A stretch of DNA of 64,000 nt from Burkholderiales bacterium (GCA_020248665.1 JADCHE010000068.1:1-64000), one strand, 5' to 3'. Shown: positions 16,227 through 25,001, counted from the first letter of the stretch. Translations and numbers: made by a program. The notes: generated by a model not told the origin, from the sequence alone.

Positions 16227-16862
16227 ATGTACATCCCCCCGCACTTCGCCATGACCGACACCGCGGCCATTCACCGGGTGATCCGCGAGCATCCGCTGGG
16301 TGTCCTGGTCACGCACGGCGCGCAAGGCGCCGACGCCGACCACATTCCCTTCGAGTTCGACCCGACCGTGGGTTCGCTGGGCACGCTGACGGCCCATGTG
16401 GCACGCGCCAACACGCTGTGGCAGCGCTGTCCCACGGGGACACCGGCGATGGTGATCTTCCGCGGCGCGGAGGCCTTCATCTCGCCCAACTGGTACCCCA
16501 GCAAGCACGAGGCGCACCGGCAGGTGCCGACGTGGAACTACGAGGTCGTCCACGTCCACGGGACCTTGATCGTGCACGACGACGAGCGCTTCGTCCGTGG
16601 CCTGGTCGCACGGCTGACGCGGCAGCACGAGGCGGCCGAGCCGAAACCCTGGAAGATGTCCGACTCCGCGCCGGAATTCATCGATGCGATGCTGCGCAAC
16701 ATCGTCGGTATCCAGATCACCGTCACCTCGCTGGTGGGCAAGTCGAAGCTCAGCCAGAACAAGGAGTCGCGGGATCGGTTGTCGGCGGCCGACACGCTGA
16801 CCACCCGGGGGCATGAGGAACTGGCACAGGCCATGCGCGACACCACGCGTGCGACCGGCTGA
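16227..16862 (+). CDS. PaiB-like FMN-binding protein
   Basis: 211 residues, the usual length of the FMN-binding split-barrel family named after Bacillus PaiB. Seen: MYIPPHFAMTD at the start, HPLGVLVTH, HIPFEFD, HVARANTLW, VIFRGAEAFISPNWYPSK and VPTWNYEVVHVHG, ending with GIQITVTSLVGKSKLSQNK, all family landmarks. Members are described as negative regulators of sporulation and protease genes in Bacillus, but in proteobacteria they usually lie next to MocR regulators and probably act as flavin-dependent oxidoreductases or binding proteins. Likely controlled by the divergent MocR gene. Confidence 0.85.
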   Translation: MYIPPHFAMTDTAAIHRVIREHPLGVLVTHGAQGADADHIPFEFDPTVGSLGTLTAHVARANTLWQRCPTGTPAMVIFRGAEAFISPNWYPSKHEAHRQVPTWNYEVVHVHGTLIVHDDERFVRGLVARLTRQHEAAEPKPWKMSDSAPEFIDAMLRNIVGIQITVTSLVGKSKLSQNKESRDRLSAADTLTTRGHEELAQAMRDTTRATG

Positions 16863-17184
16863 CGGCCCGCTTCGAGGGCGGTGACCGACCTCCCGGAGGA
16901 CGGACCCTCTCCGGGCCGAACGCCGGCCGGATCCGTCCGGTACGCCGCGGCCAGGATGCCGGCCTCGACGGCGATGATCGGCGCACCCTCGATCGTGGCC
17001 TGCGGATTGATCGGGTGGGACAGGCCGAACACCCGCGACGACACGACGCATGCCGTCCGGCTGCCGAACGTCTTCTCCACCGACAGGTGCAGCACGCCGC
17101 GCAAGCGCGGCGCCTCGGAGACGCTCGAACCGAGCGCCAGCGAGCGGGCTGGCGCCGACACCCTGCAGGCTCGCCGCTGCGACG
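16863..17184. other. Intergenic stretch with an unassigned open frame
   Basis: About 320 bases between the PaiB-like gene and the esterase. On the minus strand one frame stays open and includes HLSVEKTFGSRTACVVSS and EGAPIIAVEAGILAAAYRT, which look more protein-like than a random shadow, but the segment lacks a convincing start and I recognise no family. It may be a gene remnant. No promoter or terminator stands out. Confidence 0.3.
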
Positions 17185-18117
17185 TCAGGCCCGCAGCCCC
17201 CGCCGCAGCGCATCCGCGCACATCGCCACCGCCTCTTCAGCCTCCTCCAGCGCACGCCCCATCGGCACGAAGCCGTGGATCTGCCGCTCGAAGCTGACGA
17301 GCGTCGCGCGCGAGCCGTCCTCGGTCATCTTCTGCGCGTACTGCACGCCCTCGTCGCGCAGCGGGTCGTAGCCGGCCACGAGCACGAAGGCCGGCGGCAG
17401 CCGCGACAGGTCGGGCGCGAGCAGCGGCGAGGCGCGCCAGTCGAGGTCGTGCTTCGGGTCGTCGATGTAGTGGTCGTGGTACCACCGCATCGAGTCGGCG
17501 GTCAGCAGGTAGCCCTGCGCGTTCGTCGTGTGCGAGGGCGCGACGCGGCGTTGGTCGGTCGCGGGATAGATCAGCAGCTGGAACGCGATCGGAGGATCGC
17601 CCGCGTCGCGCGCGACGAGCGCGACCACCGCGGCGAGGTTGCCGCCGGCGCTGTCGCCGCCGACCGCGAGCCGGGCGGCGTCGACGCCGAGGGAGGCCGC
17701 GTTCGCGCGGACCCAGCGGGTCGCGGCGACGCAGTCGTCGACCGCGGCCGGGAAGCGGTCCTCGGGGCCCATCCGGTAGTCGACCGCGACGACCGCGCAT
17801 CCCGCCTGCAGCGCGAGCTGGCGGCACAGCACGTCGTGGGTGTCGAGGTCGCCGATCACCCAGCCGCCGCCGTGGTAGTAGACGAGCACCGGCAGCGTGC
17901 CCTCGGCGACCGGGCGGTACAGCCGCAGCGGGATCGGACCGGCGGGGCCGTCGGCCTTCAGATCGCGCACGACCGGCAGCGCGGGTGGATCGGGCTGCGT
18001 GAGCGCGCGGCGCTCGCGGTAGAAGCGGCGCGCCTCGGCGGGCGTCAGCGTGTGCGTGGGCGGGATGCCGCTCTTCTCGATGAGGTCGAGCAGCGCGCGG
18101 GCCTGGGGGTGCAGCAT
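17185..18117 (-). CDS. Alpha/beta hydrolase of the hormone-sensitive-lipase (acetyl esterase) family
   Basis: 310 residues. Seen: oxyanion-hole motif YYHGGGWVIGDLDTHD, DYRMGPEDRFPAAVDDC, nucleophile elbow GGDSAGGNLAAVVAL, LLIYPATDQR, a conserved LLAPDLSRLPPAFVLVAGYDPLRDEG that supplies the acid, and the catalytic His in IHGFVPMGRALEEA. These show a complete Ser-Asp-His triad. Enzymes of this family hydrolyse short-chain esters in the cytoplasm; the natural substrate is not evident. The ATG at 18117 is 145 bases from the divergent lipoprotein gene, so both promoters lie between them. Confidence 0.9.
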   Translation of the reverse strand: MLHPQARALLDLIEKSGIPPTHTLTPAEARRFYRERRALTQPDPPALPVVRDLKADGPAGPIPLRLYRPVAEGTLPVLVYYHGGGWVIGDLDTHDVLCRQLALQAGCAVVAVDYRMGPEDRFPAAVDDCVAATRWVRANAASLGVDAARLAVGGDSAGGNLAAVVALVARDAGDPPIAFQLLIYPATDQRRVAPSHTTNAQGYLLTADSMRWYHDHYIDDPKHDLDWRASPLLAPDLSRLPPAFVLVAGYDPLRDEGVQYAQKMTEDGSRATLVSFERQIHGFVPMGRALEEAEEAVAMCADALRRGLRA

Positions 18118-18262
18118 GGGGGTCTCCCTCGTCGGCGTCGGGTCGATCGTAGTCGACGGACGGGCCGGACGTCTCCGGCGGCAGACCGTACGACAGGCCT
18201 CGCCGGGCCGCAGCGGCGCCCGTGTCACCATCGGCGTTCCGCTTTTCCGCTCGATCCGCACC

Positions 18263-19138
18263 ATGCGCCGCACCGTCCTGTACGCCGGACTCGCCCTCCT
18301 CGTCGCCGCCTGTGCGTCGTCGCCCGACGGGCGTTCGGGGACGCCCGCAAAGGAGACGCTCTACGTCGTCAACGACGCGAGCCGCCTGATCGCGATCAAC
18401 GGCGGCCGCCCCGGAGTCGCGCTCAGCGACCGCGCGCTCGCCGGGCTGCAGCCGGGCGAGCGGATCCTAGGCATCGACTATCGCGTCGCGCGCGGGCAGC
18501 TGTTCGCGCTCGGCAGCAGCGGCATCCTGTACCGCATCGACACCGCGACCGCGACCGCCTCGCAGGTCGGCGGCGTGATCCCGGTGCCGATGCGCGGCAA
18601 CGAGTTCGGGTTCGACTTCAATCCGACCGTCGACCGCATCCGCGTGGTCAGCGACGCGGGCCTGAACCTGCGGCTGCACCCGGATACCGGCGCGGTCGTC
18701 GACGGCGACCCGAACGCCGAGGGCCTGCAGCCCGACGCCCCGCTCGCGTGGGCGCCCGGCGACCGCAACGCCGGGCGGCCGCTGTCGATCGTCGCGGCCG
18801 CCTACTCGTACGGCAAGGTCGACCCGAGGATCACCACCCACTACGCGATCGACGCTGCCAACGGGCTCCTGGTGATGCAGGGCTCGAGGGAGGGCGCGAC
18901 GCCGGTGGTGTCGCCGCACACCGGCCGCATCACGACGGTCGGCCCGCTGCGCGCAGGCACGTTCGCGCGCGCGAGCTTCGACATCGCCGACGCGAGCAAC
19001 GCGGCCTATGCGGCGTTCTCGCGCGCCTTCGGAAACGAGTCGGTGCTCTACCGGATCGACCTCGCGACAGGCGCGGCGACGCGGCTCGGTGTCGTCGCCG
19101 GCGGCCGCGCGGTCGCGGGGCTCGCGATCGAGCCCTGA
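18263..19138 (+). CDS. DUF4394-domain lipoprotein
   Basis: 291 residues. Seen: an N-terminal lipoprotein signal with hydrophobic YAGLALLVAAC (Cys at about 17), then a beta-propeller-like DUF4394 domain with repeated strands: ETLYVVNDASRLIAING, LGIDYRVARGQLFALGS, GILYRIDTATA, EFGFDFNPTVDRIRVVSDAG and NLRLHPDTGAVVDGDPNAEG. Function is unknown for the family. It is predicted to be anchored in the outer or inner membrane facing the periplasm. It stands alone, convergent with a chemotaxis-receptor remnant. Confidence 0.85.
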   Translation: MRRTVLYAGLALLVAACASSPDGRSGTPAKETLYVVNDASRLIAINGGRPGVALSDRALAGLQPGERILGIDYRVARGQLFALGSSGILYRIDTATATASQVGGVIPVPMRGNEFGFDFNPTVDRIRVVSDAGLNLRLHPDTGAVVDGDPNAEGLQPDAPLAWAPGDRNAGRPLSIVAAAYSYGKVDPRITTHYAIDAANGLLVMQGSREGATPVVSPHTGRITTVGPLRAGTFARASFDIADASNAAYAAFSRAFGNESVLYRIDLATGAATRLGVVAGGRAVAGLAIEP

Positions 19139-19147
19139 GCGAGCCGC

Positions 19148-19465
19148 TCAGGCGGGCCGACCCGCGGACGCGTTCGACCCGACCCTGAACGCGCCGAGCA
19201 GCGACACCGGCCCCGCGGCCGCGGCGCTCTGCTCGACCAGCGCCGCGTTCCGCCGCGTCGCGCGGTCGATGTCGGCGACCGCCTCACCGACCTGCGCGGT
19301 GCCGACCTCGGTCACCCGCAGCGTGGCGGCGGCGTCGAACCGGCCGCCTCGGAGCAGCTCGATCGTACGGTCGCTCAGCGGCGCGAACTTCCCGCGTGCC
19401 TCGGCCATCGCCGCGCAGCGCTCCTGGACCTTCGGCGTCCCGAGCATCTTGCGCAGCGTCTCCAT
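19148..19465 (-). pseudogene. Internally deleted methyl-accepting chemotaxis protein remnant
   Basis: A 105-residue frame from ATG 19465. Its first about 55 residues (METLRKMLGTPKVQERC, MAEARGKFAPLSDRTIELLRGG) resemble the four-helix-bundle ligand domain of MCPs. It then jumps to AQVGEAVADIDRATRRNAALVEQSAAAA, the end of the MCP signalling domain, followed by a short GAFRVG-type tail. The membrane span, HAMP domain and the signalling hairpin are missing. The upstream frame is overrun by the hydratase gene at 19544. Cannot work as a receptor; a relic of an about 540-residue gene. Confidence 0.65.
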
Positions 19466-19543
19466 CGCCTCGGAGTTCGCCTTGGCGATCGCGGCCGCGC
19501 GGTCTCGCGTAGCATCCGACCGTCCATCGCCCGATCCGACCCG

Positions 19544-20329
19544 ATGACCCCTTCCGCCGCCGCCGACGCCGCCACCCTGCTGTGGCGCCACTGGACCGCC
19601 CGCACCCGCCTCGACGCGCTGCCGCCCGCATGCCGGCCCGCCGACCGCCACGACGGCTACGCGGTGCAGGCCGAACTCGCGCGGTGTGCCGGCCAGCCCG
19701 TCGTCGGCTGGAAGATCGCCGCGACCAGCGCGGCCGGGCAGGCGCACATCGGCGTGGACGGGCCGCTCGCGGGCCGGCTGCTGCGCGAGCGCGTGCTCGC
19801 GCCCGGCGCGCGCGTGCCGCTCGACGGCAACCTGATGCGTGTCGCCGAGGTCGAGTTCGCGTTCCGCATGGCGCGCGCGCTGCCGCCGCGCGAGGCGCCG
19901 TACACGCTCGAGGAGACGATGGACGCGGTGGCGTCGCTGCACCCGTCGGTCGAGGTGCCCGACTCGCGCTACACGGACTTCGTGCGCGTGGGCGCCGCGC
20001 AGCTGATCGCCGACGACGCGTGCGCGTGCTGGCTGGTGCTCGGCGAAGCGACGCGCGACGACTGGCGTGCGCGCGACCTCGCCGCCTTCCCGGTCCGAGC
20101 GTCGATCGGCGGGCGCACGGTCGCCGAGGGCACCGGCGCCGCGGCGCTCGGCGATCCGCGCGTGGCACTCGCGTGGATCGCGAACGAGCTGCGGATGCAC
20201 GGACCCGGCCTCGCGGCCGGCGACGTGGTGACGACGGGCACCTGCGTCGTGCCGGTCGCGGTCGCACCCGGCGACGCGTTCGTCGCCGACTACGGGCCGA
20301 TCGGCTCGCTCGCGTTGTCGTTCGGCTGA
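19544..20329 (+). CDS. 2-keto-4-pentenoate hydratase-like protein (fumarylacetoacetase superfamily)
   Basis: 261 residues. Seen: [62 protein letters not shown] (metal-binding Glu pair), ASLHPSVEVPDSRYTDF, IADDACACWLVLG and TGTCVVPVAVAPGDAFVADYGPIG. These match the hydratase branch (MhpD-like) that adds water to 2-hydroxypentadienoate in meta-cleavage pathways. No other meta-cleavage gene is nearby, so the pathway is unknown; related proteins of this branch are frequent orphan genes in Burkholderiales. Confidence 0.85.
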   Translation: MTPSAAADAATLLWRHWTARTRLDALPPACRPADRHDGYAVQAELARCAGQPVVGWKIAATSAAGQAHIGVDGPLAGRLLRERVLAPGARVPLDGNLMRVAEVEFAFRMARALPPREAPYTLEETMDAVASLHPSVEVPDSRYTDFVRVGAAQLIADDACACWLVLGEATRDDWRARDLAAFPVRASIGGRTVAEGTGAAALGDPRVALAWIANELRMHGPGLAAGDVVTTGTCVVPVAVAPGDAFVADYGPIGSLALSFG

Positions 20330-20347
20330 CCCGGTGGGCGAGCGCCC

Positions 20348-21373
20348 TCAGCCGCGCGACAGCGCTTCACGCGCCGCTGCCGGCAGGTCCGCGTCCACGC
20401 GCCCGCGCACCGCGACGGGCAGCGTCCGGTACGCCTCGCGCAGTTCGGCGAGGCAGCGCGCCTGGTACCTGAAGGTGCCCTGCTCGTAGCCCATGCCCCA
20501 GGCGGTGAAGCGGAAGGTCTCGCGCCCCTCGGCGAGCGCGGCCGCGTTCGCTTCGAGGAACGGCAGGTAGACCTCGGCGGCGATCGCGAGCAGCCCCGCG
20601 ACCGCGGGCGGCGTCGGCGCGTCGGGCGCGCGCCATGCGCCCTCGACGCCGGACGCGTCGTCGAGCTGCATCAGCCATCGGAAGAGATGCGGGAAGCGCT
20701 CGCGCATCCGCTCGGCCGGCGTCGGATCGACCGCGAGCTGCGAGAGCTGGCCGAGCCAGCCGAAGTCGGCGATCGATGGACGCGCGCCGAACAGGTAGCG
20801 CTCGCCGGTCACGTGCGCCTCGAGCAGCGCCATGATCCGATCCGCGCTCGCCTCGACCAGCGGCGCGTTCGCCGGCGTGCAGCCGACCAGCGCCATCCGC
20901 CCGACCTGGCGGTCGCGGAACCGCGCGGCGTGCCCGAGGATCGCATCCCGGCCCTCGCCCGCGAGGCGGTCGAAGGCGAGCCACTCGCTCATCTGCCGCT
21001 GGTCGCGCTCGCGCAGCCAGCGGTAGAGGAACATCGCCTTCGTGCCCCACTCGTCGGCCATGTCCTCGAGCAGGTGCGCGAGGAACGCCTGCGCGGGATC
21101 GTCCGGCACGATCGAGCGCACGCCCGGATGCAGGCGCTCCAGCTCGTGCAGCATCGGCGTCGAGTCGTTGATCCAGCGGCCGTCGGGCAGCCGCAGCACC
21201 GGGATCACCGGCACCTTGACCTTCGAGAGCGCGTCGGGCGCGCCCGGCGTTCCGAGCTGCACCCAGTCGTGCGGCAGGCGCCGGTAGCGCATCGCGGCGC
21301 GCACCTTCATCGAGTAGGGCGAGCCGAGGCCGCCGTGCAGGACATAGCGGTCGGGCGCGGAGGGCTCGGTCAT
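20348..21373 (-). CDS. Glutathione S-transferase family protein (long form)
   Basis: 341 residues, longer than the usual 200-230. Seen: a thioredoxin-fold N-terminus YVLHGGLGSPYSMKVRAAM, VKVPVIPVLRLPDGRWINDSTPMLHELE (the cis-Pro and the Asp-Ser-Thr glutathione loop), then a helical C-terminal domain with YLFGARPSIADFGWLGQLSQL, the conserved N-capping box of GST domains. The extra about 100 residues at the end include RFTAWGMGYEQGTFRYQARCL. Substrate unknown. The gene is tail to tail with the hydratase. Confidence 0.85.
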   Translation of the reverse strand: MTEPSAPDRYVLHGGLGSPYSMKVRAAMRYRRLPHDWVQLGTPGAPDALSKVKVPVIPVLRLPDGRWINDSTPMLHELERLHPGVRSIVPDDPAQAFLAHLLEDMADEWGTKAMFLYRWLRERDQRQMSEWLAFDRLAGEGRDAILGHAARFRDRQVGRMALVGCTPANAPLVEASADRIMALLEAHVTGERYLFGARPSIADFGWLGQLSQLAVDPTPAERMRERFPHLFRWLMQLDDASGVEGAWRAPDAPTPPAVAGLLAIAAEVYLPFLEANAAALAEGRETFRFTAWGMGYEQGTFRYQARCLAELREAYRTLPVAVRGRVDADLPAAAREALSRG

Positions 21374-21503
21374 CGGGGGCTCCCGTCGGTGCGGCCCGAC
21401 CGATCATAGCGGCGCTCGGCGCGCGTCCGCTTGACGCGGCCGCGGAGCGCCCCCATCTTCTCGGGCACGGCCGGTCCCTCGGCCGACGCACCGGGGAACG
21501 CCG

Positions 21504-21986
21504 ATGGGCACGCTGCTGTGGATCGTCGCGGTCGTGATGATCGTGGCCGGGCTCGCGGGCACGATCCTGCCGGCGCTGCCGGGCGCGGCGCTGGTGTTCG
21601 CCGGGATCCTGCTCGCCGCCTGGATCGACGACTTCGCGCGCATCTCGGGCTTCACCGTCCTCGTCTGCGGACTGCTGATGATGGTGGCCTGGGGTGCGGA
21701 CTACGTGTCGGCGATGCTCGGCGCGAGGCGCGCCGGCGCGAGCCGCCTCGCGATCGCGGGCGCCGCGATCGGCACCGTCGCGGGCGTGTTCACCGGCTTC
21801 GTCGGGCTGCTGTTCATGCCGCTGGTGGGCGCGGCGGTGGGCGAGTGGCTCGCCGACCGCAATGCCGCGCGTGCGGCGCACGTCGGGATCTCGACCTGGG
21901 TCGGGCTGCTGGTCGGCACCGTCGCGAAGGTCGCGATCACCTTCGTGATGGTAGGTCTGTTCGTGCTGGCGCTGCTCGTGCGCTGA
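21504..21986 (+). CDS. DUF456 family inner-membrane protein
   Basis: 160 residues with about four membrane spans. Seen: LLWIVAVVMIVAGLAGTILP, GAALVFAGILLAAWIDDF, LVCGLLMMVAWGADYVSAMLGARRAGASR, a Gly-rich segment AIGTVAGVFTGFVGLLFMPLVGAAVGEWLA and a last span VAITFVMVGLFVLALLVR. This glycine-zipper-rich layout is typical of DUF456, whose function is unknown. It stands alone between the GST and the response-regulator gene. Confidence 0.9.
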   Translation: MGTLLWIVAVVMIVAGLAGTILPALPGAALVFAGILLAAWIDDFARISGFTVLVCGLLMMVAWGADYVSAMLGARRAGASRLAIAGAAIGTVAGVFTGFVGLLFMPLVGAAVGEWLADRNAARAAHVGISTWVGLLVGTVAKVAITFVMVGLFVLALLVR

Positions 21987-22106
21987 CACGGCCGCATCAC
22001 CCTCGGGCGACCGTTCCTCGGAGCGGCCGTGCCGGACGTCGGTCGCCGGCGCCCGTTCGTGAGATCGGACACGACCGGGCCCGGGGCCGGCCCCGACGAT
22101 GCCGCA

Positions 22107-23975
22107 ATGAGCTTCGCCATCGTACGCCCCTCGACCGTCCGCGGCACGGACGTGTCGCGCGTGCGCGCGCTGATCGTCGACGAGAACGTGACCGCGCGGC
22201 AGGCGATGAAGAGCCTGCTGCAGGCGAGCGGCATCGACCAGGTCCAGCAGGCCGGCGACCCGATCCGCGCGATCCGGCTGATGGAGACCGAGCGCTTCGG
22301 CCTGGTGTTGTGCGAGCTGAAGTTCCGCACGCAGATGGACGGGCTGCAGGTGCTCGAGTACGTCCGCACGCGCCGGCTGCTCGACCCGGCCGCGGCGTTC
22401 CTGCTGGTGAGCGCCGAGGCGGACCGGACCTCGGTCGCCGCGGCGCGCGAATGGCAGCCCGACGGCTTCGTGCTCAAGCCGCTGTCGGCCGAGACGCTGT
22501 CGCCGCGGATCGAGCAGGCGCTGCGGCGTCGCGCGATGCTCGCGCCGGTGCACGCGGCCGCGGAGCGAGGCGACCCGATCGCGGTGCTCGCGACCGCCGA
22601 GCAGCTCTCGTCGCCCGCCTCCGAGGGCACGTCGCTCGAGCTCACCCGCTGGCGCGTGCAGGCGCTGGTCGACCTCGGCCGATACGACGAGGCGCGCGCT
22701 CTGTGCGAGCGCGCGCTCGAGGTCCGCGACGACCTGCCGTGGGCCGAGCTCGCGCTGGCGCACGGCGAGCGCGCGTCCGGCCGGCCCGACGCGGCCTGCG
22801 AGCGGCTGCGCGCGACGATCCGCGCGCATCCGTTCCACGGTGGGGCATACGACCTGCTGATCGAGATCCTGCAGGAGCAGGGCCGCACCGCGAAGGCGCT
22901 CGCCGTCGCACGGACCGCGCTCGAGCAGATCGCGACCTCGCGACGCACCCGTACGCTCGGCGAGCTCGCCTACGCGCACGGCGAGCTCGAGCTCGCCGAG
23001 AAGTGCTACGTCGACCTGATCCGCAAGACGAGCGCCTCGCTGACCAAGAGCGCGCTCGACGTCGGCATGCTCGGCCAGGTGTTCGTCGGGCAGGGCGAGT
23101 CGGACAAGGCGCTGCGCCTGGTCGCCAGTGCCGACGTCGACATGGCCGGCGACGCACCCTCGCAGGCGCTGGCCGCCTCGGTGCAGGCGCAGGCGCACGC
23201 GGCGATGGGCGACGTGCCGGCGTCGAGGTCGGCCGCGCGCCGGGCACTCGCGTTCGCCTCGATGGCGCCCCCGCCCGAGAGCGTCGCGCTGCTCGTCGCG
23301 CGCGGCGCGTTCTCGGGCGGCCTGCGCGGCGAGGCCGAGGCGCTGATCCAGAAGACGATCGCCACGCGTGCGCGCGCCGGCGGGCCCGGTGCGCTCGCGC
23401 GCAAGGTGCTCGGCGACGCGGGCATCGAGCCCGAGGCCTTCGCGGCCCGCGCGGCGAGCGCGGGTGCGGGTGCGCCGGTCGTCGACCAGGTCGTCGATCC
23501 GCAGGCCGCCGCGCGCGCGTCCGCCGAGGAGGCCGAACGCGGCGCGCACGTACGCGCGCGCCCGGCCGGCGCCGGCGATGCGGACGACGCGGCGGCCGAC
23601 GACGACGCCAGCGCGCGCGCGGCCCGCGACGCCGGGGACGACGCGGCGGCCCGCCCCGCGCCGTCGGGCGAACCCGCCACCGCCGCCGCGAACGTCGAGC
23701 GCGCGCTGTCGGCGCTGCACCTGGCGCGCTTCGACGACGCGGTGATGCACATCGAGCACGCTCGCGCGCAGCTGCCGAGTAACCCGATGGTGCTGATGGC
23801 CACCGTGCAGGTCTACCTGCTGCAGATGCGGGCGCGCGGCTTCGATGCCGTCGCGGCCGCCGAGGTGCGCCGCTGTCTCGCCGAGCTCGACAGCCAGATC
23901 CCGGGCGACGCGCGCGTGTTCGCCGGCCTGGACGGCGCGCCGCTTGCGGCCGGCACGTCCTCAGCCGGCCGCTGA
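22107..23975 (+). CDS. Receiver-domain protein with TPR repeats; phospho-acceptor Asp replaced by Glu
   Basis: 622 residues from ATG 22107. Residues about 18-140 form a receiver domain: ALIVDENVTARQAM (D25, E26), LVLCELKFRTQMDG with Glu70 in the position of the phosphorylated Asp, S102 and K124 (GFVLKPLS). Then follow tetratricopeptide-like helices (GRYDEARALCERALEV, TAKALAVARTALEQI, AELAEKCY-type). An Ala/Asp/Arg-rich linker (about 480-550) and a last TPR-like pair (LSALHLARFDDAVMHIEHA) complete it. No output DNA-binding or enzyme domain. Inference: the Glu may mimic the phosphorylated state, so the protein could be constitutively on or a pure scaffold. Its end overlaps the converging K+ channel gene by 15 bases. 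Confidence 0.82.
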   Translation: MSFAIVRPSTVRGTDVSRVRALIVDENVTARQAMKSLLQASGIDQVQQAGDPIRAIRLMETERFGLVLCELKFRTQMDGLQVLEYVRTRRLLDPAAAFLLVSAEADRTSVAAAREWQPDGFVLKPLSAETLSPRIEQALRRRAMLAPVHAAAERGDPIAVLATAEQLSSPASEGTSLELTRWRVQALVDLGRYDEARALCERALEVRDDLPWAELALAHGERASGRPDAACERLRATIRAHPFHGGAYDLLIEILQEQGRTAKALAVARTALEQIATSRRTRTLGELAYAHGELELAEKCYVDLIRKTSASLTKSALDVGMLGQVFVGQGESDKALRLVASADVDMAGDAPSQALAASVQAQAHAAMGDVPASRSAARRALAFASMAPPPESVALLVARGAFSGGLRGEAEALIQKTIATRARAGGPGALARKVLGDAGIEPEAFAARAASAGAGAPVVDQVVDPQAAARASAEEAERGAHVRARPAGAGDADDAAADDDASARAARDAGDDAAARPAPSGEPATAAANVERALSALHLARFDDAVMHIEHARAQLPSNPMVLMATVQVYLLQMRARGFDAVAAAEVRRCLAELDSQIPGDARVFAGLDGAPLAAGTSSAGR

Positions 23976-25001
23976 GCCCGACACGCGCGTCTCGAGCGAG
24001 CGCCGTCCCGCGGGGCTCGCGATCACCACCAGCGCGTGGCCGGGCGCGACCGCGGTGTCGTCCGGCGGATTGAAGCGCCAGTGCTCGCCGTCGCGGATCG
24101 CCACCAGCAGCCACTCGTCGCTGCGGCCGAGCGTGCCGACCTGCAGCGGCGCACTTCCGGCCGGCACCGGCACCTCGGCGACCGCGAGCCGCTCGCCCGC
24201 GCGCAGCAGCTCGTCGACCAGCGACACCATCTGCGGCCGGATCATCAGCGACGCGATCCGGTGTCCGCCGGTGAAGTCGGGCGAGACGATCTCGTCCGCG
24301 CCCGCGCGCAGCGTCTTGGCGGCGTTGCGCGGGTCGTGGATCCGCGCGACGACGCGCACCATCGGATTGAGCTGCTTGGCCGACAGGCTGACGACCAGGT
24401 TCTTCGAGTCATCGCCGGTGACCGCGAAGACGCCCGCGGCGCGTGCGATGCCGGCGCGCTCGAGCACCGCGTCGTCGGCGGCGTCGCCGGCGAGCGCGTG
24501 CAGCACCGGGTCGGCGTCGTGCCGTCGCGCGAGCACCGCGTCGTCGAGCTCGACGACGACGAACGGGCGGCCGTCGCCGCGCAGCTCGTCGATCACGTAG
24601 CCGCCCACGCGGCCCGCGCCGCAGACGATGTAGTGGCCCGACAGGGCATCGATCTCGGCCTGCATGCGGCGTCTCCGGTAGGCGGTGTTCAGGTCGGTCT
24701 CCAGCAGGAAGGCGGTGACCGTCGAGAACAGGAAGGTCATGTTGCCGATGCCGGCGAGCGAGATCGCCATCGTGAAGAAGCGGCCGGCGTCGTTGTCGTG
24801 CAGGTCGACCACTTCCTCGTAGCCGATCGTCGCGACGGTGATGAACGTCATGTAGAGCCCGTCGACCGCGGTCGTGCCCGGCTTGCCGAGCATGAGGTAG
24901 CCGGCGGTGCCGATCACGAGGATCGCGGCGAACAGCGCGATGGCGACGCCCATCCGGCGGAAGTGCGGGCTGTCGACGAGGATCGCGAGGAGGGTGCGCA
25001 C
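23961..25001 (-). CDS. Two-TM potassium channel with RCK (TrkA-N) domain
   Basis: 346 residues from GTG 25001. Seen: a first membrane span (about 18-38, IALFAAILVIGTAGYLML), a pore loop with filter sequence TIGYEE (58-63), a second span FFTMAISLAGIGNMTFLFSTVTAFLL, then a cytoplasmic Rossmann RCK domain (HYIVCGAGRVGGYVIDEL, FVVVELD, ALAGDAADDAVLERAG, VFAVTGDDSKNLVVSLSAKQLNP) and a TrkA-C-like tail. The usual filter is T-V-G-Y-G; Glu follows the Tyr here. It lies 95 bases after glgA on the same strand. Ion selectivity is an inference from the family. Confidence 0.88.
   Translation of the reverse strand: MRTLLAILVDSPHFRRMGVAIALFAAILVIGTAGYLMLGKPGTTAVDGLYMTFITVATIGYEEVVDLHDNDAGRFFTMAISLAGIGNMTFLFSTVTAFLLETDLNTAYRRRRMQAEIDALSGHYIVCGAGRVGGYVIDELRGDGRPFVVVELDDAVLARRHDADPVLHALAGDAADDAVLERAGIARAAGVFAVTGDDSKNLVVSLSAKQLNPMVRVVARIHDPRNAAKTLRAGADEIVSPDFTGGHRIASLMIRPQMVSLVDELLRAGERLAVAEVPVPAGSAPLQVGTLGRSDEWLLVAIRDGEHWRFNPPDDTAVAPGHALVVIASPAGRRSLETRVSGSAAG

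Noticed and set aside
20367-23759. A long minus-strand frame opposite the response-regulator gene
   Set aside because: Composition is Arg/His/Ala-rich with no domain; the plus-strand response regulator and the minus-strand GST in another frame explain the region.
23961-23975. Convergent 15-bp overlap of response-regulator and K+-channel genes as a regulatory antisense device
   Set aside because: Short tail-to-tail overlaps are common in compact GC-rich genomes; nothing else supports regulation.
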